Assembly (NCBI GenBank): GCA_002007315.1 | Contig: LNZQ01000086.1 | Coordinates: 1 to 7,955 of the forward strand | Source of the DNA: Epulopiscium sp. Nele67-Bin004 | GTDB taxonomy: Bacteria; Bacillota_A; Clostridia; Lachnospirales; Cellulosilyticaceae | Reading direction: 5' to 3' | Length of the DNA stretch: 7,955 nucleotides | Shown here: one piece after another, positions 1 through 6,145 of the stretch | How the letters are laid out: each line of letters starts with the position of its first letter | How positions within the stretch are numbered: the stretch's first letter is position 1 | The notes under the pieces: generated by a model | What the model was told of the DNA's origin: nothing | What the model saw: the letters and a program-made list of their open reading frames with translations, nothing else | Database searches by the model: none | Program-made: the position numbers and the translations under genes

Positions 1-1321
1 CCCAAGGTGCATGCATGCTATGCACAGGTACACCACAGTCTATCACATCCATGCCATATTGTGCAAGGATATAAGCGATAGTTCCACCGCCACCAAGGTC
101 AATTTTTCCAAGTTCGCCTGTTTGCCACACAACATTGTTGTCTGACATCATCTTTCTAAGTTTTGCCACAAATTCAGCATTTGATTCATTTGAACCAGAT
201 TTTCCTCTAGTCCCTGTATATCTCATAAACACAACACCTTTACCAAAGTGTGCAGCATTATGTTTTTCAAGCACATCTGGGAAATTTGGGTCGTGCCCTG
301 CTGTCACATCTGACGACAACATTTGAGAATTTGCAAGTACACGGCGAAGTTTTAAATCTGAATAGTCACCAACTAATGCTATAACTTCTGCAACTGTGTT
401 TTCAAAAAACTTCGAGTGCATGCCAGATGCCCCAACGCTTCCGATTTCTTCTTTATCAACAAATACGCTACAAGTCGTTCTTGTAGGATTTTCAACTTCA
501 AGTTGTGCCTCAAACGATGCATACGTACAAACTCTGTCATCTTGACCATATCCAATAACCATGCTACGGTCTAATCCATAGTCACGCGCTGGACCTGCTG
601 GCACAATTTGAATTTCAGCCGAAACAAAGTCTTCTTCATCTATACCATACTTTTCATTTAACAACTGTAATATATTTGCCTTAACTTTGTCTTTTTCTTC
701 ACCATCAAGAGGTAATGTCCCTAGGCAAACGTTAAGCCCTTCCCCTTCAATAAGTTCTGATGCTTTTTTTGTCATCTGTTTTGACGCAAGGTGAATAAGC
801 AAATCAGAAATACCTACAACAGGGTCATTCATATCTTCACCAATAACTATGTTAACAACTGAACCGTCTTGTTTTGCAACAACTCCATGTATTGCAAGCG
901 GTAAAGCTACCCATTGATATTTTTTAACTCCACCGTAATAATGAGTTTTAAACATTGCAAAATTGCTATCTTCATACAATGGATTTGGCTTTAGGTCAAG
1001 TCTTGGTGAATCCAAATGTGCTCCAAGCAAATTCATACCTTTTGTAATATCTTCTTGACCTATGCAATACATAATTAACGTTTTGTTACAATAGTTAGCA
1101 TAAACTTTGTCACCAGCTTTAAGTGACTCAACTTCGTTTATATCTTTGTAACCATGTTGCTTCGCAGTTTCAATTAGAGAAACGACACATTCTCTTTCAG
1201 TTTTGTTATCAGAAATAAATTTTCTATAACGCTCACCGTAAGCAAACATTTTTTCTTTGTCGTTGTCATCAAAACTTTCCCAAGCTAAGTTGTACTCTTT
1301 TTTCAAATTATTTTCAGACAT
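1..1321 (-). CDS. M18 family metallo-aminopeptidase (3' end cut by window)
   Basis: This is a cytoplasmic zinc aminopeptidase of the M18 family (aspartyl aminopeptidase / aminopeptidase I group, COG1362), which removes N-terminal residues from peptides. The 440 visible residues read open to the window edge. Family metal-site motifs are in order: GAHLDSPRLDLKP (His102), GQDDR (Asp261/262), DKEEIGS (Glu291 and Glu292), SSDVTAGHDP (Asp338) and SMHAP (His437). The last visible residues are the C-terminal His motif, so probably only about 20-35 residues are missing. The start is ATG at 1321, preceded by a perfect AGGAGG (1327-1332) five bases upstream. It lies 57 bp downstream of the L,D-transpeptidase gene with no clear terminator between, so co-transcription is plausible. 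The family call is firm. Exact substrate preference cannot be read from sequence, and I see no broken catalytic residue. Confidence 0.95.
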   Translation of the reverse strand, partial: MSENNLKKEYNLAWESFDDNDKEKMFAYGERYRKFISDNKTERECVVSLIETAKQHGYKDINEVESLKAGDKVYANYCNKTLIMYCIGQEDITKGMNLLGAHLDSPRLDLKPNPLYEDSNFAMFKTHYYGGVKKYQWVALPLAIHGVVAKQDGSVVNIVIGEDMNDPVVGISDLLIHLASKQMTKKASELIEGEGLNVCLGTLPLDGEEKDKVKANILQLLNEKYGIDEEDFVSAEIQIVPAGPARDYGLDRSMVIGYGQDDRVCTYASFEAQLEVENPTRTTCSVFVDKEEIGSVGASGMHSKFFENTVAEVIALVGDYSDLKLRRVLANSQMLSSDVTAGHDPNFPDVLEKHNAAHFGKGVVFMRYTGTRGKSGSNESNAEFVAKLRKMMSDNNVVWQTGELGKIDLGGGGTIAYILAQYGMDVIDCGVPVHSMHAPW

Positions 1322-1326
1322 AGTGT

Positions 1327-1332
1327 CCTCCT
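1327..1332 (-). promoter_or_regulatory. Ribosome binding site of the M18 aminopeptidase gene
   Basis: The minus strand carries a perfect AGGAGG five bases before the ATG at 1321. It is the best Shine-Dalgarno match in the window and fixes the aminopeptidase start. It also shows that this gene can be translated independently of the upstream L,D-transpeptidase gene. Confidence 0.85.
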
Positions 1333-1378
1333 AAGTTTTATTTTTAGTATTTGAACTAATATCCCTTTGTATCCCTAG

Positions 1379-2722
1379 TTAATTAATCCAAACTTTTGTA
1401 CCAAGTGGCATATTTTTGTAGAACCACTCACTTTCATCAGGAGAAAATCTTATACAACCTGATGATGCACGTGTTCCTAATACACCTGTTCCTTCTAATA
1501 AATATGAACCTGTTGAGTCAAACATTACTGAATGGAACAAATAATCTCCCGAGAATTGTACAGCATTTTTGCACATATATCCTTTGCTCACACCAAAATA
1601 TGGTACATAAGCCGTAAGCTCAAATGTTCCACGAGGTGTTGGTGTAGTATTTTTTCCTGTTGAACACAACAAATCTTTATATAGAGTCCACCAACCATCT
1701 TTCTTTTCAAAAACGTAAGTTCTTTGTCGATACAAATCTGTCCATACCAAATAATTTGTTTTACTTGTGATACCTTGGGCATTTATATATGCCTCAATTT
1801 CTTCTGTTGTAGCTCTCGTCTGTTGAACTGCTGGGTTCGCTGGCACACTTACGCTGTCCCAAGGCACAGTTACAGTCCCATTTCCAGCATTAACATAATA
1901 TTTCTCGCCACTTTGAGCTCGTTCAACTACAACTGCTTGCCCTGCTGACAATCCATTAGTTGCATATTTCATCGTTGCATTTATTATAGATGCTGGAAAT
2001 AAATCCGTATCTAGTGCGGCTAATCGTGCTTCCTCAAGTTTATCAAGTCCTTCTTGTATGTAGCTAGCATTTAAGTCATATATTTGGTTTCGCTGCTCCA
2101 AATAAGTTTCGTTAATTTTATATATAACTTGCCCATTTAATGAAACTTCTAAAATATACGGAGTATCTGCATCTTCATACGTTGTACCACCATTTAAATT
2201 GGGAATGTACCACATTTGAGATAAATTGTCATCAGTTGCAAATTTAATAGTTACTGAATCATCTTGTAAATTTGTTATGCCTGAATTTGTAACATCTAAC
2301 ACATTTGTTAATGTATCTGTTGTTCCATCTAAAATATAGTTTGTGCCATCAAGCGTTATGCTACACAAACTTGAGAACGCTGTAAGTGGTATATAATTTC
2401 CACCATTACCTTGAAGATAATATGTTTCTAAATTTCCTATTTTAATAGTTTTGTCAACAAATTCAAAACTTAGATTTGGTGGGAATACTACTGGTACATC
2501 ATCAATTGTAGAAATTGAATTCATATTGTCGACATATAAATAGTCTACCCCTGCATAAGTATATGCATTTACTATTTTGTCACTAATTGTAACTGTTTTA
2601 GAATGCGTCATTTGGCCTTTTAACATTCCTACTTGTGCTAACCACTCTGCCTCTGTTCCATAAACTTGGTTACTAATTGCCATAGTAGCACATAAAGTCA
2701 TTAATCCGACTGCTTTTTTCAT
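1379..2722 (-). CDS. Exported L,D-transpeptidase with C-terminal YkuD domain
   Basis: The 447-residue protein starts with a typical Sec signal peptide: Lys2-Lys3, a hydrophobic stretch to about residue 17, and likely cleavage after the VYG near residue 22. There is no lipobox. The C-terminal part (about 322-446) is a YkuD L,D-transpeptidase catalytic domain. It has the TPRGTF strand (362-367), His397 in FHSVMF and the nucleophile Cys423 in ASSGCIRF. Such enzymes form 3-3 peptidoglycan cross-links or attach proteins to the wall, outside the membrane. The His of the usual SHGC is Ser421 here, a position that varies in the family. Residues 41-130 weakly resemble the repeats of copper-amine-oxidase-like stalk domains (KIVNAY, then NYIPLTAF). 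Residues 258-295 could be an SH3-like fold. Both are inference. The ATG at 2722 has AGGGGG (2730-2735) seven bases upstream and its own promoter. The stop is TAA. Confidence 0.9.
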   Translation of the reverse strand: MKKAVGLMTLCATMAISNQVYGTEAEWLAQVGMLKGQMTHSKTVTISDKIVNAYTYAGVDYLYVDNMNSISTIDDVPVVFPPNLSFEFVDKTIKIGNLETYYLQGNGGNYIPLTAFSSLCSITLDGTNYILDGTTDTLTNVLDVTNSGITNLQDDSVTIKFATDDNLSQMWYIPNLNGGTTYEDADTPYILEVSLNGQVIYKINETYLEQRNQIYDLNASYIQEGLDKLEEARLAALDTDLFPASIINATMKYATNGLSAGQAVVVERAQSGEKYYVNAGNGTVTVPWDSVSVPANPAVQQTRATTEEIEAYINAQGITSKTNYLVWTDLYRQRTYVFEKKDGWWTLYKDLLCSTGKNTTPTPRGTFELTAYVPYFGVSKGYMCKNAVQFSGDYLFHSVMFDSTGSYLLEGTGVLGTRASSGCIRFSPDESEWFYKNMPLGTKVWIN

Positions 2723-2757
2723 CGTCGTTCCCCCTAAACATTATTTATCTAACATAG

Positions 2758-2786
2758 ATTATAACAAGGATATTGCATAATTACAA
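2758..2786 (-). promoter_or_regulatory. Extended -10 sigma-A-type promoter for the L,D-transpeptidase gene
   Basis: On the minus strand a perfect TATAAT (2758-2763) is preceded by TG plus one base (2764-2766), making an extended -10. A TTGTAA -35 element (2781-2786) stands exactly 17 bp upstream. Transcription would start near 2751, giving a leader of about 29 nt that contains the AGGGGG ribosome site. The promoter sits just downstream of the terminator of the htrA operon, so it separates the two transcription units. The match is strong, but it has not been tested experimentally. I see no obvious operator or riboswitch fold in the short leader. Confidence 0.8.
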
Positions 2787-2806
2787 CAAAGATTTTATTT
2801 AGGTAC

Positions 2807-2835
2807 AAAAAAAGCTAGTCATTTTGACTAGCTTT
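2807..2835 (-). terminator. Rho-independent terminator of the mutS2-htrA operon
   Basis: Read on the minus strand, 2835-2825 and 2821-2811 form a perfect 11-bp stem (AAAGCTAGTCA pairing with TGACTAGCTTT) around a 3-base loop. The stem runs into a T tract of seven (2813-2807, the first three also forming the stem foot). In the plus direction only three T residues follow, so the signal is directional for the minus strand. The first bases of the stem overlap the TAA stop codon of the HtrA gene (2836-2834). It ends the regulatory operon and insulates the L,D-transpeptidase promoter. Confidence 0.9.
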
Positions 2836-3970
2836 ATGATGTGATATTCTCTAATTGAACTTCAAAAAATAGTATGCTATCATCTCTGTATATATACATC
2901 TCAACAATATCACCTGCACTATATTCATACAAATAACATTGCATGTCTTGTGCCGTATAAATTTCTTTGTCATTAATCATAACTATTATATCACCTGATT
3001 GTAATCCTGCTTTTGAGGCATTGGTGTTTGGGTGAACTTTGTTTACTCTAACACCTATAGGTATTTTTGTATATCCATTAACTTGCCTATATACTGTTTC
3101 GGTTTCAAGTTGAAGTCCTGCTCGTCTTACTACTCCATTTGCAAGCAGTTCATAGGCGATAGGCAACATATCATTGGACGGGATAGCAAATCCGATACCC
3201 TCAACATCTTGACTTGTTAATTTTGCTGTATTTATACCTATGATTTCACCTGTTGGTCCAACAAGTGCCCCACCACTATTTCCAGGATTTATCGCAGCGT
3301 CTGTTTGAATAAAGTTAACATTTTTGGACGCCGTATACATTTCACGGTCAATAGCACTAACAACCCCAACGGTTACAGTGTTATAATATTCTTGGTCAAG
3401 AGGGCTACCTATAGCAATTGCAATATCACCAACTTTTAGATTTGTAACATCTGCAAATGTAGCAACTTTTATTGAATGTTCTATATAATCTGGAATTTCA
3501 ATAAGAGGAATTGCAATAACAGCAATATCCGAAATGCTATCAAAGCCTACAATTTGTGCTCTATACTTATTATCCGCCATATTTACAATAAGCGTTGCTG
3601 CCCCCTCTATTACATGGGCATTTGTAACTATATATACATAGTTGTTATCTTTTTCAAATATTACGCCTGACCCTAGGTTAGATGCTGTTGATTGAAAAAA
3701 ATATGCTGGCATATTGCTAGTTATCGAAACAACGCTTTCCCCTACTTCTTTCGCTATTTCTGGCACATCAACACTAGTTATAACAGGCAAAATAACAGCG
3801 GTTGAGTTTTGAGTTCTACCTAACATATCGCCGTAAAATATTCTGCTTTCAACGCCATACAAATTATCAAAATATATTTGTATAGGATATGATGTTTCTA
3901 TATACGTAAATAGTATTGTAGGTAGCCCCACTATAATAAGTATTAAAACACTAATAATAACTTTTTTCAT
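2834..3970 (-). CDS. htrA: HtrA/DegP-like membrane-anchored serine protease with one PDZ domain
   Basis: This 378-residue S1C-family protease degrades or processes misfolded proteins outside the membrane. Lys2-Lys3 followed by a hydrophobic helix (about 4-24) indicates an N-in signal anchor. A roughly 50-residue linker leads to the trypsin-like domain (about 75-275). The catalytic triad is complete: His119 in TNAHV, Asp148 in SDIAV and Ser232 in GNSGG, with the family sequence IQTDAAINPGNSGGAL around the serine. A single PDZ domain covers about 305-375 (NKVHPNTNASKAGLQSGDII, then DKEIYTAQDM). The size and layout match Firmicute HtrA and E. coli DegS types. The ATG at 3970 has AGAGAGG (3977-3983) six bases upstream. 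The gene begins 18 bp after the kinase stop, so the two-component system probably shares its transcript and may also regulate it. Its TAA stop lies in the foot of the terminator hairpin. Confidence 0.95.
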   Translation of the reverse strand: MKKVIISVLILIIVGLPTILFTYIETSYPIQIYFDNLYGVESRIFYGDMLGRTQNSTAVILPVITSVDVPEIAKEVGESVVSITSNMPAYFFQSTASNLGSGVIFEKDNNYVYIVTNAHVIEGAATLIVNMADNKYRAQIVGFDSISDIAVIAIPLIEIPDYIEHSIKVATFADVTNLKVGDIAIAIGSPLDQEYYNTVTVGVVSAIDREMYTASKNVNFIQTDAAINPGNSGGALVGPTGEIIGINTAKLTSQDVEGIGFAIPSNDMLPIAYELLANGVVRRAGLQLETETVYRQVNGYTKIPIGVRVNKVHPNTNASKAGLQSGDIIVMINDKEIYTAQDMQCYLYEYSAGDIVEMYIYRDDSILFFEVQLENITS

Positions 3971-3988
3971 TAATAACCTCTCTACATT

Positions 3989-5488
3989 CTATTTATCTAA
4001 CATTTTGAGTTTACTTCTTCTTACTCTTTCGATAGAAAAACCAAATTGTGTCATTTCTCCTTCGTCTGAAGAAACAATTATTTCTTCTTTGTGTTGCTTA
4101 ACAATTTCTTTAACAATTACAAGCCCTATACCAAGTCCGTTTTTATCTTGTCCTCTTGATGTATCAGTTTTATAAAATCTATCCCAAATTTTTGTTAGTT
4201 CATCTGGAGAAATATTTTTTCCTGAATTTCTAAAGTACACCCATAGCTTATTGTTTTGAGTTACAGTTTCAATTTCTACAGTTCCACCAGGGTTTACGAA
4301 CTTTATAGCATTATCAAGCAAATTTTGTATAACCCTAATTATTTTATCAGTATCAGCAGACACTTCCTGCTCTTTTTCTTCCAAAATTAAATTCAAGGTT
4401 ATGTTTTTTTCCACTATTCTCATCTCAAAATGTGCCAACACTGCTCTAATTAAAGCATGCATATCAAATGCACGTTTTATCATAGGAAATGTACTTTCTT
4501 CCAAATTCCCAAGTTCCAAAATATCATTTGTCATCTTTATCATTCTTCGGGTTTCGCCTAAAACTATTTCTAAATATTTGTCTTGTTTTTGAGGCGGAAT
4601 TGTACCGTCCAAAATAGCTGTTATAAAACCTTGTATTGAGGTAAGTGGAGAACGCATATCATGTGACACATTTGCAACAAAGGTACGTCTCTTAATATCC
4701 ATTTTTTCAAGCTCACCAACCATATGATTTAATGAATCGGCAAGCTGACCAAGTTCATCTTTTGCATTAATATCTACTCGTTTATCAAGTTCTCCACGTG
4801 CTATTTTTTTTGCTGTATTATTCATAGCCACTAAAGGACCACTAAGCTCTCTTGAAACAATGTATACTACTATAAACAATAAAATTCCTATACCAAACAT
4901 AATTTGTATAGTTAACAAATTTATATCACTTACAATAGTTGCAATTGCTGGCATTGGACTATGCAAAAACAAAGCATATTCTATACTATTGTATATGATT
5001 ATTGGGTACCCAATCGTTAGAACAGGCACATCAAAATACTCATAAAAAACTGATTCCGTTCTAACTATGTTCCCTTCAAAAACTTCATTTATAATCTCAA
5101 AAGAAATTTCATCAACTTGACTATCTGGGTCATCTGATATTATCAATATATTATGACCTTTATCAACAATCCAGATGCTTGTGTCCCAATAACTATCTAT
5201 TACTTGCATTTTAAATATTATTTTTTCTAGTACTTCTGTCGGACTATTTGTTAGATGTTCTAACGATTTAAATTCTTCTTCTATTAATTGTGCATGATTA
5301 ACCATAGTGTCTTGAGTAAGGTGTATATAATATGACCTAAATTGAGAAGTAAAAACTAAATAAAATAGCCCTAACACTGTAGCAAATATCCCTAAATACA
5401 CAACTACTAATCTACTAAAAATAGTAGTAAACACTGGTCTTATTTTTCGAATTTGTAACCTACTCCCCAAACGGTTTTTATACCCCAT
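3989..5488 (-). CDS. Sensor histidine kinase (TM-sensor-TM-HAMP-HisKA-HATPase)
   Basis: This 499-residue membrane kinase is the likely partner of the response regulator just upstream. TM1 is about 22-46, an extracytoplasmic sensor region is about 47-189 (possibly PAS/Cache-like, inferred), and TM2 is about 190-212. A HAMP domain follows (213-262), then HisKA with the phospho-acceptor His276 in VSHDMRSPLTS. The ATPase domain has an N box at 388-397 (Asn393), an F box WDRFYK at 435-440 and a G2 box GLGIGL at 451-456. The G1 box is atypical: NSGKNIS (421-427) stands where DxGxGI is usual. The ATG at 5488 has GAGGGT eight bases upstream but overlaps the regulator gene by 49 bp. A GTG at 5434, five bases after the regulator stop, would give a 481-residue protein starting like many relatives (MFTTIFSRL). 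I keep the ATG for its ribosome site, with the start uncertain. The stop is TAG. Confidence 0.93.
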   Translation of the reverse strand: MGYKNRLGSRLQIRKIRPVFTTIFSRLVVVYLGIFATVLGLFYLVFTSQFRSYYIHLTQDTMVNHAQLIEEEFKSLEHLTNSPTEVLEKIIFKMQVIDSYWDTSIWIVDKGHNILIISDDPDSQVDEISFEIINEVFEGNIVRTESVFYEYFDVPVLTIGYPIIIYNSIEYALFLHSPMPAIATIVSDINLLTIQIMFGIGILLFIVVYIVSRELSGPLVAMNNTAKKIARGELDKRVDINAKDELGQLADSLNHMVGELEKMDIKRRTFVANVSHDMRSPLTSIQGFITAILDGTIPPQKQDKYLEIVLGETRRMIKMTNDILELGNLEESTFPMIKRAFDMHALIRAVLAHFEMRIVEKNITLNLILEEKEQEVSADTDKIIRVIQNLLDNAIKFVNPGGTVEIETVTQNNKLWVYFRNSGKNISPDELTKIWDRFYKTDTSRGQDKNGLGIGLVIVKEIVKQHKEEIIVSSDEGEMTQFGFSIERVRRSKLKMLDK

Positions 5489-6126
5489 GCATGTTCACCC
5501 TCAAACTTATCTCTCAATCTTTTAATGTGCACATCAACTGTACGTGTATCCCCTATAAAGTCATAGCCCCATATTTTGTCCAAAAGTTGTTCTCTTGTAA
5601 ATACTTGTCTTGGATTACTTGCTAAAAAGTATAAAATTTCTAGTTCTTTTGGAGGTAGCTCTATAATATCTCCATTAAATGTTACCGAGTAATTTGACTT
5701 ATCAACAACTAAACCATCTAGTACAATACAATTTTTTGATGTCACTACTGTTGACTCTGTTGTTACTCGTCTAAGAACAGCTTTAACACGCGCTATAAGC
5801 TCTCGTGGGTCAAACGGCTTAATCAAGTAATCATCTGCCCCAAGTTCAAGCCCCAACACTCTATCAAACACATCTCCTTTTGCAGTTAACATAATGATAG
5901 GTGCTTTACTCATTTTTCTAATTTCTTTACAAACGTCATATCCGTCCATTTCTGGCAACATTATATCTAACAACACTAAATCTGGAGCATAAGTTGAAAA
6001 CAGTTCAACCCCTTCTCTCCCTGTAAACGCCTGTGTTGTATCATATCCTTCTTTTTGTAAATATAGCTCTATTAGTTCTGATATATTTTGATCGTCATCA
6101 ACTATTAATACCTTCGCCTTATTCAT
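5440..6126 (-). CDS. OmpR/PhoB-family response regulator
   Basis: This 228-residue DNA-binding regulator is the usual full length for the family. The receiver domain (about 4-118) has the acidic pair Asp10-Asp11 in IVDDD, the phospho-acceptor Asp54 in LLDIMLPEMDG, the switch Thr81 in MLTAKGD and Lys103 in LIKPFDPREL. A short linker leads to the winged-helix domain (about 132-227), with the recognition-helix region TRTVDVHIKRLRDKF and the C-terminal hairpin VWGVGYKFEK. All phosphorylation residues are present, so it should be activated by the overlapping sensor kinase. The ATG at 6126 is preceded by AAGGGGG (6136-6142) at nine bases. It starts 19 bp after mutS2, and I see no good promoter in that gap, which points to read-through from mutS2. 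Its targets cannot be read here; htrA in the same operon and the adjacent ldt promoter are candidates. Confidence 0.96.
   Translation of the reverse strand: MNKAKVLIVDDDQNISELIELYLQKEGYDTTQAFTGREGVELFSTYAPDLVLLDIMLPEMDGYDVCKEIRKMSKAPIIMLTAKGDVFDRVLGLELGADDYLIKPFDPRELIARVKAVLRRVTTESTVVTSKNCIVLDGLVVDKSNYSVTFNGDIIELPPKELEILYFLASNPRQVFTREQLLDKIWGYDFIGDTRTVDVHIKRLRDKFEGEHAWGIKTVWGVGYKFEK
5497..5502 (-). promoter_or_regulatory. Candidate ribosome binding site for the kinase ATG, inside the regulator gene
   Basis: The minus strand reads GAGGGT eight bases before the ATG at 5488, within the last codons of the response regulator gene. It favours the ATG start over the GTG at 5434, which has no good Shine-Dalgarno match at a proper distance. 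The same bases encode Glu-Gly of the regulator, so the match could be coincidental. Confidence 0.45.
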
Positions 6127-6145
6127 TGTTTGTTTCCCCCTTAGT

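Noticed and set aside
7..25. Inverted repeat GTGCAT / ATGCAC with an internal GCATGC palindrome
   Set aside because: It lies in the codons for the conserved active-site motif of the M18 peptidase (VHSMHA), and codon content explains it. There is no T tract and no context for a regulatory hairpin.
1345..1360. Weak hairpin TTAGT / ACTAA between ldt and the M18 gene as a terminator
   Set aside because: The stem is only 5 bp and AT-rich, and it has no T tract on the minus strand (an A-rich stretch follows instead).
1588..1782. A 64-codon minus-strand frame overlapping the L,D-transpeptidase gene
   Set aside because: It is a frame-shifted shadow of the YkuD coding region. The real frame is intact through the catalytic Cys, so there is no frameshift to explain.
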